64,000 bases of DNA from Marivibrio halodurans (GCF_017963645.1 NZ_JAGMWN010000003.1:62001-126000), one strand, 5' to 3'. Counted from the first letter of the stretch, positions 53,351 through 63,264 are shown. Made by a program: numbers and translations. Notes: a model not told the origin generated them from the letters alone.

Positions 53351-54001
53351 GTGTCTGACATCTTCACCGAAGTCGACGAGGACCTGAGACGGGAACGGGC
53401 GAAGGCGTTGTGGAAACGCTATGGCCGCTATGTCGTCGCGGTCGCCGTGATCGCGATCCTGGCGGTCGGCGCCCATACTTGGTGGCGTTCCTATGAGCAG
53501 TCCCAGCAACTCGAAATGGCCGACCGGTATACCGCCGCGCTCGCCGGCGGGGGCGAAAGCGCCCCGGCCGAGACCGCAGCCCGGCTGGAGGAATTCGCCG
53601 GCACGGCGGGCGAGGGCTATCGCCTGATCGCGCTCCTGCGCGCCGCCGGTTTCTACGGCGAGGCGGGCGAGCACCGGGCGGCGGCCGATATCTATGGCGC
53701 GATCGCCGCCGACCAGTCGGTCGAAACGCTTTACCGCGACCTCGCCACCATCCTCGGCGCCGGGCAGGCCGCCCAGACGGAGGGCGCGGATGCCGCCGCC
53801 CTCCTGGAGGAGGTCGCCCCGCATACGGTGGAGGGCACACCGTGGCGTTTCATCGCGCTGGAGGTCGCCGCCGGCCTCGCGCTTCAGGCGGGCAAGCCGG
53901 ATCGCGCGCGGGAATTCCTCGGCACCATCGCCGACAACCAGGAAGCCTCGCAACAGAGCCGTTCCCGCGCCGGCGAAATTCTGCGTGCGGTGGGCGAATG
54001 A
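53351..54001 (+). CDS. TPR-like inner-membrane protein (YfgM type)
   Basis: A 216-residue protein: cytoplasmic N-terminus SDIFTEVDEDLRRERAKALWKRYGRY, one membrane span VVAVAVIAILAVGAHTWW, and a periplasmic helical repeat region. The GTG start at 53351 fits the family N-terminus; ATG at 53297 is an alternative. It heads the operon with bamB and der, as yfgM does in enterobacteria, where YfgM works with the SecYEG/PpiD periplasmic chaperone site. Confidence 0.85.
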   Translation: MSDIFTEVDEDLRRERAKALWKRYGRYVVAVAVIAILAVGAHTWWRSYEQSQQLEMADRYTAALAGGGESAPAETAARLEEFAGTAGEGYRLIALLRAAGFYGEAGEHRAAADIYGAIAADQSVETLYRDLATILGAGQAAQTEGADAAALLEEVAPHTVEGTPWRFIALEVAAGLALQAGKPDRAREFLGTIADNQEASQQSRSRAGEILRAVGE

Positions 54002-55368
54002 CCATCGGCCCGATCATGATCATGACGACCGCCATCCGGCATGCCCCTGCGCGTGGGTCCTTGCGCGCCGCCGCTGCGCTGGCGGCCCTGCTCGCGCTCG
54101 GCGCCTGCAGCTGGTTCGGTGACGAGGAAGCGCCGCCGCTTCCCGGCGATCGCATCTCCGTGATGCTGTCGGAAAGCGACGTGGAGCCCGATCCGCGCCT
54201 TTCCGACCTGGCGGTGAAGCTGCCGCCGCCCTATCTGAATGAAAGCTGGCCGCAGGCGGGTGGATTCGCCGACCACGCGATGCACCATCTGATGGCGAGT
54301 GACGATCTCGCCGAGGCGTGGGACGTCAGCATCGGCTCCGGCTCCGCCGGCGATCAGCGCGTGCTCTCCAGCCCGGTCGCGGCCAACGGTCGCCTCTTCA
54401 CCATGGATCGGGATTTCGAGATCCGTGCCTTCGACGCCGAGAGCGGTCAGCGTCTGTGGACCTTCGACGCGGAAGTTCCGGACGAGGATGACGAGGCCTT
54501 CGGCGGTGGGCTGGCCTATGCCGACGGCATCCTGGTCGCGACCACCGGCTATGCGGAGGTGATCGCCCTCAACGCCGAAACCGGCCAGGAGATCTGGCGC
54601 GAGCAGATGAGTGGCCCCATCCGCGCCGCCGCCACCATCGCCGAGGGCCGGGTCGTCGCCATCAGCATCGACAACCAGTCCGCCGCCCTCGACCTTGAGA
54701 CGGGCGCGACGATCTGGCGTCATGCCGGATTCGCCGAGGTCGCGGGCCTGCTGGGCGCGGCAAGTCCGGCGATCTCCGAGTCCTCCGTGATCGTCCCTTA
54801 TTCTTCCGGCGAATTGTTCGCGCTTCGCCTCGGCAACGGCCAGGTAAGCTGGCAGGAGAACCTGACCTCCACCCGGCGGGTGGACGCGCTCTCGAGTCTC
54901 GCCGACATCCGGGGGCGCCCGGTAATCGATCGCGGGCTCGTCTACGCGGTCAGCCATGCCGGCCGGATGATCGCGATCGATATGCGCACCGGCTCGCGCG
55001 CCTGGGACCGGCGTATCGGGGGCACGGAGACACCTTGGATCGCGGGTGAATACGTCTATCAACTCACCAATGACCAGGTACTGCTCTGCCTTACCCGCCG
55101 CGGCGGGCGGGTGCGTTGGGCAACGCCCATGCCACGCTTCGAGGACCAGGAGGACCACGAAGGCCCGATAAGCTGGGTCGGCCCCGTACTGGTCAAGGAC
55201 CGCCTGCTGGTCGGCAATAATCTGGGGGAACTCATGGCCGTGTCGCCCTATACCGGCGAGCCGCTCGGCCAGATCGATGTCGGCGACGGCATCCGGATCG
55301 CCCCGATCGTCGCCAATGGCACGGTTTATCTACAGACGGAGGATGGGCGACTCTTCGCCTATCGCTGA
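53998..55368 (+). CDS. bamB: Outer-membrane assembly lipoprotein BamB (PQQ-like beta-propeller)
   Basis: A 456-residue lipoprotein with lipobox LGAC and an eight-bladed PQQ-like propeller; repeating blade motifs include FDAESGQRLWTFD, LNAETGQEIWREQ, LDLETGATIWRH and IDMRTGSRAWDRR. It assists BamA in outer-membrane protein insertion. Its ATG overlaps the TGA of the TPR gene. It is followed immediately by der, the order known from many proteobacteria. Confidence 0.92.
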   Translation: MTIGPIMIMTTAIRHAPARGSLRAAAALAALLALGACSWFGDEEAPPLPGDRISVMLSESDVEPDPRLSDLAVKLPPPYLNESWPQAGGFADHAMHHLMASDDLAEAWDVSIGSGSAGDQRVLSSPVAANGRLFTMDRDFEIRAFDAESGQRLWTFDAEVPDEDDEAFGGGLAYADGILVATTGYAEVIALNAETGQEIWREQMSGPIRAAATIAEGRVVAISIDNQSAALDLETGATIWRHAGFAEVAGLLGAASPAISESSVIVPYSSGELFALRLGNGQVSWQENLTSTRRVDALSSLADIRGRPVIDRGLVYAVSHAGRMIAIDMRTGSRAWDRRIGGTETPWIAGEYVYQLTNDQVLLCLTRRGGRVRWATPMPRFEDQEDHEGPISWVGPVLVKDRLLVGNNLGELMAVSPYTGEPLGQIDVGDGIRIAPIVANGTVYLQTEDGRLFAYR

Positions 55369-55371
55369 GTG

Positions 55372-56991
55372 ATGGCGCGCGCGGGCAACAGATCGGGCCG
55401 CCGGGGAAGCCGGGCACTCGACAAGGCCGGGCTGGAGAGCGCGCCGGCCGGTTCCTTCACGCTCGCCATCGTGGGGCGGCCGAATGTCGGCAAGTCCACG
55501 CTCTTCAACCGTCTGGTCGGCAAACGCCTCGCGATCGTCGACGACACGCCTGGCGTCACCCGCGACCGGCGCGAGGGCGAGGGGCAACTCGGCGATCTGA
55601 TCTTCCGGGTGATCGACACCGCCGGCTATGAGGACGCGCACGACCAAAGCCTGGAAGCGCGCATGCGCGAGCAGACGGAGCGCGCGATCCGCGAGGCCGA
55701 TCTTTGCCTGATGATGATCGACGCACGCGCGGGCGTCGTTCCCCTGGACGAGCGGTTCGCGGAGGTGCTGCGCCGCGCCGGCGGCCCCGTCGCGCTCGCC
55801 GCCAACAAATGCGAGGGAACGGCCGCCGAAGCCGGCCTGATGGAGGCCTATTCGCTCGGCTTGGGCGATCCCCTGCCCCTCTCCGCGGAGCACGGCGAGG
55901 GGATATCGGACCTCTATGATCTGATCGCCGAGGGCATCGCGGCCAAGCGAAGCGCGGACGCGGCGGCGCGGAGCGGCGGCGTGCGCGAGGGGACGCTGGA
56001 AGCGGTCGAGCCCGGCAGCGCCCCGACCGCCATCCTGCCCGAAGGGGCCGCGATCGAGGAAGAGGGGGAGCAGGTCGGCGACGACACGGACGAGGTCTTC
56101 GCCGTGCCGGAAGAGGCCGACCGCCTCGCGGAGGAGGTCGCGGCGGCAGAGGACGCGTTGCGCGCCAAGCCGATGCAGCTCGCCATCGTCGGGCGGCCGA
56201 ATGTCGGGAAATCGACCCTGGTCAACAAGCTGATCGGCGAGGATCGGCTGCTGACCGGCCCGGAGGCCGGGATAACCCGGGATTCCATCGCCCTGGACTG
56301 GGCCTGGCGCGAGGCGGATGGCGACCGGCCGTTGAAGCTGATCGACACCGCCGGCCTGCGTAAGAAAGCGCGCGTCACGGACAAGGTGGAGAAGCTATCC
56401 GCCCTCGACACGCGGCGGTCGATCGATTTCGCCCATGTCGTCGTTCTCTTGCTCGATGCCAACGACATGTTGGAGAAGCAGGATCTGACCATCGCCCGGC
56501 AGGTTCTGGAGGAAGGCCGCGCGCTGGTCATCGCCGCCAACAAATGGGACACGATCGCCGACAAGAAGGCGGCGATGCAGAAGCTGCGCGACCGGTTCGA
56601 GATTTCCCTGCCGCAGGCGCGCGGCGCGCGCATCGTCACGATATCGGCCAAGACCGGGCGCAATCTGGATCAATTGATCCAGGCGGCTTTCGATGTCTAC
56701 GACACTTGGAACCGGCGGATACCGACCTCGGCGTTGAACCGATGGCTCGCCGACCGGACGGCGACACACCCGCCACCGCTGGCGAAGGGGCGGCGGATCA
56801 AGCTGCGCTACATGACGCAGGCACGCATCCGCCCGCCGACCTTCGCGCTCTTCGCCAGTCAGGCGGCCGAACTGCCCGATAGCTATCAGCGCTATCTGGT
56901 GAATGGCCTGCGCGAGGATTTCGGCCTGAACGGCGTGCCGTTGCGACTCGGCGTCCGCCAGGGTAAGAACCCCTTTGCGCCCAAACGCTGA
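55372..56991 (+). CDS. der: Ribosome biogenesis GTPase Der (EngA)
   Basis: A 539-residue double GTPase. First domain: GRPNVGKS at about 35-42, [15 protein letters not shown] and NKCE. A long acidic linker separates the second domain: [21 protein letters not shown] and NKWD. A KH-like C-terminal domain ends with [15 protein letters not shown]. It assembles the 50S subunit. The start is next to the bamB stop; GTG at 55369 or ATG at 55372. The about 28-residue basic N-terminal extension is unusual. Confidence 0.94.
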   Translation: MARAGNRSGRRGSRALDKAGLESAPAGSFTLAIVGRPNVGKSTLFNRLVGKRLAIVDDTPGVTRDRREGEGQLGDLIFRVIDTAGYEDAHDQSLEARMREQTERAIREADLCLMMIDARAGVVPLDERFAEVLRRAGGPVALAANKCEGTAAEAGLMEAYSLGLGDPLPLSAEHGEGISDLYDLIAEGIAAKRSADAAARSGGVREGTLEAVEPGSAPTAILPEGAAIEEEGEQVGDDTDEVFAVPEEADRLAEEVAAAEDALRAKPMQLAIVGRPNVGKSTLVNKLIGEDRLLTGPEAGITRDSIALDWAWREADGDRPLKLIDTAGLRKKARVTDKVEKLSALDTRRSIDFAHVVVLLLDANDMLEKQDLTIARQVLEEGRALVIAANKWDTIADKKAAMQKLRDRFEISLPQARGARIVTISAKTGRNLDQLIQAAFDVYDTWNRRIPTSALNRWLADRTATHPPPLAKGRRIKLRYMTQARIRPPTFALFASQAAELPDSYQRYLVNGLREDFGLNGVPLRLGVRQGKNPFAPKR

Positions 56992-57017
56992 CCGCCGCCG
57001 TCACGGGAGGTACGACC

Positions 57018-57434
57018 ATGGCCCGGATCAGGCCTCTTCTCGCCGCCGCCTCGCTGTCGCTTGCGGCCTGCGCCGCCCTTACGGGCTGCACGGGCGCGCT
57101 CAAGTCGTTCGGCAGCACCTCCGAGGCTTTTGACGGCGCCTGGGTCGGCCAGATGAACGTGGTCAGCCGGACGCGCACCTGCATCATGACGCGCGGCGGT
57201 ATCCGCCTGACGATCGACGGCGGCTATATGCAGGGCAATGTCCGGCAATCCGGCGGCAATCGACGCATCGAGGGCTTGGTGCAGGAGGACGGGACCCTCT
57301 CCTCCACCACGATCGACGCGGAATTCGACAAGGACACCGCCTCGCTGACCGGACGGTTCGAGGAGATGGAGGCCGAGGGTCACTGGACTTCCGAGGAATG
57401 CGACGGCACCTGGAGCTTGCGCAAGATCCGGTGA
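57018..57434 (+). CDS. Predicted lipoprotein, possible OBP/lipid-binding beta protein
   Basis: A 138-residue secreted protein with lipobox LTGC after a short signal. The rest is beta-rich: FDGAWVGQMNVVSRTRTC, GIRLTIDGGYMQGNVRQ, LTGRFEEMEAEGHW and CDGTWSLRK. Two cysteines (RTRTC, EECDG) could pair. It looks like a small beta-barrel, but I do not recognise the family. GGGAGGT precedes the ATG. Confidence 0.75.
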   Translation: MARIRPLLAAASLSLAACAALTGCTGALKSFGSTSEAFDGAWVGQMNVVSRTRTCIMTRGGIRLTIDGGYMQGNVRQSGGNRRIEGLVQEDGTLSSTTIDAEFDKDTASLTGRFEEMEAEGHWTSEECDGTWSLRKIR

Positions 57435-57454
57435 GTGACGAAGGCCGAGGCTCT

Positions 57455-57475
57455 GGCGGCCACAGGCAGGCCGCC
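57455..57475. terminator. Inverted repeat between convergent genes
   Basis: GGCGGCC and GGCCGCC form a perfect 7-bp stem with the loop ACAGGCA just after the lipoprotein stop and before the CbpA stop on the other strand. There is no clear T-run, so termination is only suggested. Confidence 0.4.
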
Positions 57476-57480
57476 GCCAC

Positions 57481-58416
57481 CTACAGCTTATCCAGGCCCG
57501 CGCGGTTGCGGACGTCATAGTCGAAATCCTTCGACCACTCCTTCACGAAATCGATCAATTCCTTGTCCGGCTTTTCCGGCAGCATGACCTTGAGCCGCAC
57601 GAACTGATCGCCTGCCGTGCCGCCGCGCGGCGCGATGCCCTTGCCGCGAAGACGCAGCGTGGTGCCGGTATTGGCGCCCGTGGGCACCGTGACCGCCACC
57701 TGGCCGTGGATCGTCGGCACCGTGATCTTGGCGCCCAGGACCGCTTCCGACAGGGTGACCGGCACATCGACGAAGATGTCGTTGCCGTCGCGCTCCAGGA
57801 AGCGGTGGGAATCGACCTGAACCTCGATGAAGGCGTCGCCATGCTCGCCCCCACCCATGCCGGGCATGCCCTGCCCCTTCAGGCGCAGGGTTTGCCCGTC
57901 CTCCGTCCCCGGGGGGACGGTGATATCGATCGTCTTCCCGTCATAGAGGGTGACACGCCGTTTCGCGCCCTTGGCGGCGTCGAGGAAGGAAACGCGAACG
58001 GAATAGTTCACGTCCTTGCCCTTCATGCGCACCGTGCGCGTGCGCGCCCGACGCTGCGCGCCGCCGAACAGGTCGGCGAAGATATCTTCCGCCGCCCCGC
58101 CGTCGCCGAAGCCGCCGAACCCTCCATCACCGAAGCCGCCACGGAATCCACCCCCGCCACCGGCGAAGCCGCGCTGGCTGCCGTCGGCGTTGATCTCGCC
58201 CCGATCGAAGGCGGCCCGCTTCTCCGGATCGGAGAGCAGCCCATAGGCCTGCCCGATCTCCTTGAAGCGCTGCTCCACGATCGGGTCGTTGGGGTTGAGG
58301 TCCGGGTGGAATTCCTTCGCCAGCTTGCGATAGGCGGATTTGATGTCCTGGGCGCTCGCGTTCTTCTTCACGCCCAGGACTTCATAGGGATCCTTCATCG
58401 TTGTTCCGGTCGCCAT
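57481..58416 (-). CDS. DnaJ-type co-chaperone, CbpA-like
   Basis: A 311-residue J-domain protein. The J domain (about 8-75) has the HPD motif at H37-P38-D39; a Gly/Phe-rich linker with repeated FGG segments follows, and then the two C-terminal beta-barrel substrate domains. The zinc-finger domain of DnaJ is absent, so this is the CbpA/type II form. It stimulates DnaK ATPase. Confidence 0.92.
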   Translation of the reverse strand: MATGTTMKDPYEVLGVKKNASAQDIKSAYRKLAKEFHPDLNPNDPIVEQRFKEIGQAYGLLSDPEKRAAFDRGEINADGSQRGFAGGGGGFRGGFGDGGFGGFGDGGAAEDIFADLFGGAQRRARTRTVRMKGKDVNYSVRVSFLDAAKGAKRRVTLYDGKTIDITVPPGTEDGQTLRLKGQGMPGMGGGEHGDAFIEVQVDSHRFLERDGNDIFVDVPVTLSEAVLGAKITVPTIHGQVAVTVPTGANTGTTLRLRGKGIAPRGGTAGDQFVRLKVMLPEKPDKELIDFVKEWSKDFDYDVRNRAGLDKL

Positions 58417-58446
58417 TTTCTTCTCGTGATTGCCCCTCGGGCCGGG

Positions 58447-58950
58447 TCAGGACTGGATTTCCCAGCTTCCGTCCGGCTGGCGGCAAGCCGTGCCGTAGGC
58501 TTCCTCGGTCTCGCCGCCGATCGTGACCGTCTGCTGGAACTCCCGGCAATAACGGCCATCATTCTGTTGATAGGTTTCCACCGGCGTGACCGTCCCGCGT
58601 GTCTGGTTATTCGGATTCTGCCAGCTGGAGGTATTGTTGTCGGCGACATGTTCAAGCGTCGCCTGGGTGGTGCGGTTCATCTTCTGCTTCGAAACCTCGT
58701 CCATCGTGCGCCCGATCGAGGAGCCCGCGATCGCACCCAGCATGACGCCCGCGCCCGTCGCGATCAACCGGCCGGAGCCGCTGCCGAACTGGGAGCCCAG
58801 CAAACCACCCAGAACCGCGCCGCCAAGCCCGCCGATGGTCTCGTTCGTGCCGGTATTCTGCGAGCAGCCGGCGAGGCCCAGCCCCGCCGCCACCACAAGA
58901 ACCGCAGCCTTGCCGAAAATGCCCGTGGTCTTTCCCGTGGTCGTCGTCAT
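58447..58950 (-). CDS. Glycine-zipper 17-kDa surface-antigen-like lipoprotein
   Basis: A 167-residue lipoprotein with lipobox LAGC, a glycine-zipper helix pair GGLGGAVLGGLLGSQFGSG and GAGVMLGAIAGSSIGR, and a C-terminal domain with YCREFQQTVTIGGETEEAYGTACRQPDGSW, written here in two halves: YCREFQQTVTIGG and TEEAYGTACRQPDGSW. This matches the rickettsial 17-kDa antigen/RT0821 type. Outer-membrane location is likely. Confidence 0.85.
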   Translation of the reverse strand: MTTTTGKTTGIFGKAAVLVVAAGLGLAGCSQNTGTNETIGGLGGAVLGGLLGSQFGSGSGRLIATGAGVMLGAIAGSSIGRTMDEVSKQKMNRTTQATLEHVADNNTSSWQNPNNQTRGTVTPVETYQQNDGRYCREFQQTVTIGGETEEAYGTACRQPDGSWEIQS

Positions 58951-59253
58951 GATGTCATCCCGTCCTTCGTTTCGCGGATCGACGCGTTACCGCGCCCTCG
59001 ACCCCATTCGATTCGGATATCACCCTCCGGATCGTCCCATCCGCGCCAGCCACAGGCCAGCAATCCTCGTGCCAGCGGCAAGAGCCGCCGAACCGCCCCT
59101 TTCGCAACCCGACGAGAGTCGTATATCTAGCTCTGGCTGGTGAATATGGCGATTGAATGGCCCCGGCGGAAGGGTTTTCCCACGGCTTTCCGGGGATATT
59201 CCCAACCGAACCGGCCGGCCGCCGCCCATGACTTCAGAAACGGACCCGATATC
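58951..59253. other. Divergent intergenic region
   Basis: No gene is apparent. An open frame into pdxH begins at 59140 but its first 38 codons do not resemble the family. TATATCTAGC near 59120 could be part of a pdxH promoter. Two isolated GANTC sites are present. Confidence 0.35.
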
Positions 59254-59853
59254 ATGACCGACCCGAGCGCACGCGCCCCCTTCGATCTGTTCCAGGAATG
59301 GCTAAGCGAGGCCGAGGCAAGCGAACCCAACGATCCCAATGCCATGGCGCTCGCGACGGCGGACGCGGCGGGACGGCCGTCGCTGCGCATGGTGCTGTTG
59401 AAGGGGTTCGATCCGGGCGGCTTCGTCTTCTACACCAACCTGGAAAGCCGCAAGGGCGTGCAATTGGCGGAAAACCCGGCCGCCGCCCTGCTGTTCCATT
59501 GGAAGAGCCTGCGCCGGCAGGTGCGCGTGGAAGGCCCGGTCGAGCCCGTAGCGGCGGAGGAAGCGGACGCCTATTTCGCGACCCGCGCGCGCGGCAGCCA
59601 GATCGGCGCCTGGGCGAGCGATCAGTCGCGCCCCCTCGAATCCCGGTTCGCGCTGGAGAAAAAGGTGGCACGGATCGGCGCCAAACATGCCGTCGGCGCG
59701 GTGCCGCGGCCGCCACACTGGTCCGGCTTCCGCGTGCGGCCACTGCGTATCGAGTTCTGGAAGGACGGCGCCTTCCGCCTGCACGACCGTTTCCTGTTCA
59801 GCCGGCCCGATCCCGACCAGCCCGATTGGACGGTGGAGCGGCTCTATCCGTGA
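59254..59853 (+). CDS. pdxH: Pyridoxamine 5'-phosphate oxidase
   Basis: A 199-residue FMN enzyme making pyridoxal phosphate. [54 protein letters not shown] and [11 protein letters not shown] are the FMN- and substrate-binding motifs, and the C-terminal [10 protein letters not shown] plus WTVERLYP end is typical. It starts at [10 protein letters not shown] with ATG 59254. Confidence 0.95.
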   Translation: MTDPSARAPFDLFQEWLSEAEASEPNDPNAMALATADAAGRPSLRMVLLKGFDPGGFVFYTNLESRKGVQLAENPAAALLFHWKSLRRQVRVEGPVEPVAAEEADAYFATRARGSQIGAWASDQSRPLESRFALEKKVARIGAKHAVGAVPRPPHWSGFRVRPLRIEFWKDGAFRLHDRFLFSRPDPDQPDWTVERLYP

Positions 59854-59922
59854 CGGCGTCGGCACCGATCACGCCCGGCGCGCCCCTTCCCTTCCGTGCC
59901 GCGCGGCCCCACACTCGACATC

Positions 59923-60927
59923 ATGGTTGATCCGATAAAGCGCCTGCGTGGATTACGCGGCCGGCGGGACAGGTTGATGCGATGGGCGACCTATGCCTCG
60001 ACCGGCACCGCGCTGACGCTCGCCCTGATCAAGACCGGCGCCTGGTTCCAGACCGGCTCCGTCGCGATGCTGGCAAGCCTTATCGATTCCCTGCTCGACA
60101 GCTTCGCCTCGCTGATCACGCTGATCGCGGTACGCCATGCCCAGGAACCGGCGGACGAGGAGCACCGCTTCGGCCATGGCAAGGCGGAACCGCTGGCCGC
60201 GATGGCGCAATCGGGCTTCATCGCGGGCTCCGCCGTGCTGCTTTTCATCGAGGCGGTCGATCGTCTGATCACCCCGCAAGCGGTGAGCCAGACGACGCTC
60301 GGAATCGGCGTGATGGGGTTGTCCATCGGGGCGACGATCGGCCTCGTCGCGTTCCAGACCTATGTGTTGCGGCGGTCGGACTCGGTCGCGGTCAAGGCGG
60401 ACAGCATCCATTACAAGGCGGATCTCCTCGCCAATCTGGGGGTCATCGCGGCCCTGATCCTCAGCGGCTATCTGGATATCGGACTGGTCGACCCGCTGTT
60501 CGGCATGGCGATCGCCGGCTATATCGCGAAGAGCGCGTGGGACATCGGCGCCGACGCCTTCCAAATGCTGATGGATCATGAACTGCCCGAGGAAGACCGG
60601 GAGCGGATCAAGCGGATCGCGCTCGGCTATTCCGGGGTGCTGGGGGTGCACGACCTGCGGACCCGCCGCTCCGGCCCCGATATCTTCATCCAGATGCACC
60701 TCGATCTGAACGGCGCGCTCAGCCTGAACCGCGCGCATGCCATCGCCGACGCGGTGGAAAAGGGCGTGATGGAACATTTCCCGGGCGCCGAGGTGCTGGT
60801 CCACGAGGACCCGGTGACACCGAAGGTCGTCCCGGATTCCTCCGAGGCATCGCAGCGGGACAGGGCCGGCCTTCGCGCCGGTCCCCCCACCCCAGCCGGA
60901 AAGACTCCACAAAGCGAGGACGAATGA
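59923..60927 (+). CDS. Cation diffusion facilitator (FieF/ZitB type)
   Basis: A 334-residue divalent metal efflux protein with six predicted spans. The metal site pairs DSLLDSFASL in span 2 with HYKADLLAN in span 5 (one Asp replaced from the common HxxxD pair is not seen), and the cytosolic domain has VHDLRTRRSGPDIFIQMHLDL. ATG at 59923 is preferred over GTG at 59896. A charged, Pro-rich tail of about 35 residues follows. Coupled to the SDR gene by overlap. Confidence 0.9.
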   Translation: MVDPIKRLRGLRGRRDRLMRWATYASTGTALTLALIKTGAWFQTGSVAMLASLIDSLLDSFASLITLIAVRHAQEPADEEHRFGHGKAEPLAAMAQSGFIAGSAVLLFIEAVDRLITPQAVSQTTLGIGVMGLSIGATIGLVAFQTYVLRRSDSVAVKADSIHYKADLLANLGVIAALILSGYLDIGLVDPLFGMAIAGYIAKSAWDIGADAFQMLMDHELPEEDRERIKRIALGYSGVLGVHDLRTRRSGPDIFIQMHLDLNGALSLNRAHAIADAVEKGVMEHFPGAEVLVHEDPVTPKVVPDSSEASQRDRAGLRAGPPTPAGKTPQSEDE

Positions 60928-61700
60928 CCGACGAGACGGCCAAGACCTTGATCCTGACCGGCGCCAGCCGGGGCATCGGGCATGCTACCGTGCAGCGCTT
61001 CAGCGCGGAGAATTGGCGCATCATCACCTGTTCGCGCGACGATATCCCCGCCCATTGCAAGGCCGACCCGAACTGGACGCATCACATCCCGACGGATCTG
61101 TTCGATCCCGCCTCCGTCGCCGCCTTCATCGAGCAGGCGAACGAAATCATCGGAAGCGCCCCCGTCCATGCCTTGGTCAACAACGCCGCCGTTTCGCCGA
61201 AGAGCGGCTCGCGTGAGCGCCTCGGCTGCCTCAATGGCGATATCGATCAATGGCGGCGGGTCTATGAGTTGAACCTGTTCACACCGTTGGCGCTCTGCCG
61301 GGGCTTCGCCGCCGCGCTCGGCCGCGCCGGCAAGGTGGAGGATACGGCGGGAAAACGCCCGGGTGCGGCGATCGTCAACATCACCTCCATCGCGGGCCAT
61401 GCGATCCACCCCTTCGCGGGATCGGCCTATTCGACCTCCAAGGCCGCGCTCTCGGCGCTTACCCGTGAATTGTCGGTCGAATTCGCGCAACTCGGCGTGC
61501 GCGTCAACGCCGTCGCACCGGGAGAGATCGAGACCGGCATGATCGGCCCGGAATACGAACCCCTCATCCCCCGGATCCCGATGCTGCGCATGGGCACGCC
61601 GGAAGAGGTCGCGGGCGCCGTCTACCAACTCTGCAACAGCGATTTCGGCTATGTCACCGGCACGGAAATCTTCGTGACGGGGGGACAGCATCTATATTGA
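60924..61700 (+). CDS. Short-chain dehydrogenase/reductase
   Basis: A 258-residue SDR. The NAD(P) motif is TGASRGIG, with NNAAV, active-site Ser in ITSIAG and the YSTSK catalytic pair, followed by VNAVAPGEIET and the C-terminal GYVTGTEIFVTGGQH. Overlaps the end of the CDF gene by ATGA. Substrate unknown. Confidence 0.93.
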   Translation: MTDETAKTLILTGASRGIGHATVQRFSAENWRIITCSRDDIPAHCKADPNWTHHIPTDLFDPASVAAFIEQANEIIGSAPVHALVNNAAVSPKSGSRERLGCLNGDIDQWRRVYELNLFTPLALCRGFAAALGRAGKVEDTAGKRPGAAIVNITSIAGHAIHPFAGSAYSTSKAALSALTRELSVEFAQLGVRVNAVAPGEIETGMIGPEYEPLIPRIPMLRMGTPEEVAGAVYQLCNSDFGYVTGTEIFVTGGQHLY

Positions 61701-61908
61701 TTGATCCTGGGCAGCCGAAAGTATGCCTCGATATCGAGAGGCACGGTTCAAACGACTCGCTCTCATACAACCAACAAAATTTATTTTTCTATATATTCAC
61801 CGTCAATAGGCAGAAAATCGGCCCGTGACCGAGAGAAAACTGAGTATTATCATCCAGATTCCCTAAAACGAATTGCGACAGGAAATAATTACTGCTAGTG
61901 CCTTTCCA
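61701..61908. other. AT-rich gap with a small inverted repeat
   Basis: Much richer in A and T than its flanks, including AAAATTTATTTTTCTATATATTC near 61784-61800. TGCCTCGATATCGAGAGGCA at about 61724-61743 forms a near-perfect hairpin just after the SDR stop and may end that transcript. The remainder may be the promoter of the next gene. Confidence 0.5.
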
Positions 61909-62676
61909 ATGCGGCCGGCGGTATTCATCCATATCTTTAAGGGCGGTGGCACGAGTGCCTCCGATTGGCTCCTTGAGCATTATCCGGAGTCGTCCGCGCC
62001 TCCGGATTCGACGACATTCGCGCTGGCTCCCGATGACTATCTCGATACGCCCTTGCTGCGCGGCCATATACGCTTTCAAGACGTCATGCATCTGGACAGG
62101 ACGATGCTGACCATCATCCGAGAGCCCTCGGCGCAGACCATGAGCGTGCTCTGGCACATCGCATCCCAGGCTAAGGAAGATAGGGAACATCGTTTACTGG
62201 TCGATGAAATATCTCCGGAGTCCGAAAGAGGCTTGGTCACCGTCGCGCGTGAGTTGATCGAGACCCGGGGCGGCATGCAGGCGCAATACATCTCCCCGGA
62301 TTCCAACGAGCCGGAAAGAGCGCCCGAAGCCATTCCGAAGTTCCACGCCGTCGGCCTCACGGAACGCCTTCATGACTCATTGCGGCTCTTTGCCTGGAAC
62401 CTCGGACTGCCGGCACCGAGCGTCATACCGCATGCGCGCAATAGTGGCGCTGGCGATATCGAAATGCCATCCAAAATCCGGGAAATCCTGGATGAACACA
62501 TCCGATATGATAATCGGATGTACGATGCAGCACGCGAAAGATTCGACTCCGATTTCTCGGAACTTTGCAAGGCTGCGGGGAGCGAGCGTCAGATAGACGC
62601 CTATCTCAACTACCGTGCCGCCCCCAAGTTTTCCAAGCAGGCCCTCCGCCAACTCATCGCCAGGAAGTTCACCTGA
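61909..62676 (+). CDS. Sulfotransferase-like protein
   Basis: A 255-residue protein resembling family 2 sulfotransferases. FIHIFKGGGTSASDWL (residues 6-21) corresponds to the HIPKTGGTS 5'-phosphosulfate-binding loop, and LTIIREPSAQTMSVLWH (67-83) to the 3'-phosphate-binding strand-helix (R71). The Pro-Lys-Thr of the usual loop is Phe-Lys-Gly here, so activity is uncertain. Base composition is visibly AT-richer than the neighbours. Start codon ATG 61909 lacks a clear ribosome-binding site; TTG at 61873 is an alternative. Confidence 0.65.
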   Translation: MRPAVFIHIFKGGGTSASDWLLEHYPESSAPPDSTTFALAPDDYLDTPLLRGHIRFQDVMHLDRTMLTIIREPSAQTMSVLWHIASQAKEDREHRLLVDEISPESERGLVTVARELIETRGGMQAQYISPDSNEPERAPEAIPKFHAVGLTERLHDSLRLFAWNLGLPAPSVIPHARNSGAGDIEMPSKIREILDEHIRYDNRMYDAARERFDSDFSELCKAAGSERQIDAYLNYRAAPKFSKQALRQLIARKFT

Positions 62677-62718
62677 TCCGGTGGCGGGAACTTCCGCCCC
62701 TCGCTTCCGAAAGAATCC

Positions 62719-63264
62719 TCACCCCAACGCCAGCGCGTCCATTCGCGCTTCCAGCCAAGCGAGGCGGCGGTCGGCCTGCTCTATGTCGAAGGCCAGCCAT
62801 TCGGCCATGGGACGGGTCTCGTATTCCGTCGCGAGCTCGGCGATGCGCGCGCGTTCGGTACGCACGAGATCGGCGATCATATCGAGTTGTTCCTCCTGCG
62901 TCTCCGCATCCTGGAGCGGCAGGAAACGAAGCTTCAGCAGCAGGACGAGCCGGCTGATATCGTTGAGCGGCGCGCGAACGGCCGCCGCCATCAACTGGTG
63001 GAAAGTGCGGCATCCGGCATCGGTGATCGCGATTTCCCGGCTGGGGGAACCGCTGCCGGCCCCACCCGTTTCCTCCGCCAGCCCCTCGATCAACAGAAGT
63101 TCCAGGGAAGACCCGAGAAGATCGAGCGACGGCCCGACGACCCGCGCGGTAAAGAAGCGGATTTCGTCGGCCAGCGCATCGTAATGGCGCCCCCCTTCCA
63201 TCAGCCCGCCGAGGGCGGCCAGTCGGACGGCTTCGGTCGGCACCAACGAACGATCGCGATACAT
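62719..63264 (-). CDS. PadR-like transcriptional regulator
   Basis: A 181-residue protein with an N-terminal winged-helix region (TEAVRLAALGGLMEGGRHYDALADEI and a wing-like GSPSREIAITDAG) and a long C-terminal helical part with EEQLDMIADLVRTERARIAEL and WLAFDIEQADRRLAWLEARM, the arrangement of PadR family regulators. AGGGAG lies nine bases before the ATG. It could control the neighbouring sulfotransferase-like or transporter gene; not proven. Confidence 0.75.
   Translation of the reverse strand: MYRDRSLVPTEAVRLAALGGLMEGGRHYDALADEIRFFTARVVGPSLDLLGSSLELLLIEGLAEETGGAGSGSPSREIAITDAGCRTFHQLMAAAVRAPLNDISRLVLLLKLRFLPLQDAETQEEQLDMIADLVRTERARIAELATEYETRPMAEWLAFDIEQADRRLAWLEARMDALALG

Noticed and set aside
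52664-54001. An apparent 445-residue protein ending in the TPR protein
   Set aside because: The upstream half is antisense to the small lipoprotein gene and Arg/Pro-rich. The family N-terminus SDIFTEVDED fixes the start near 53351.
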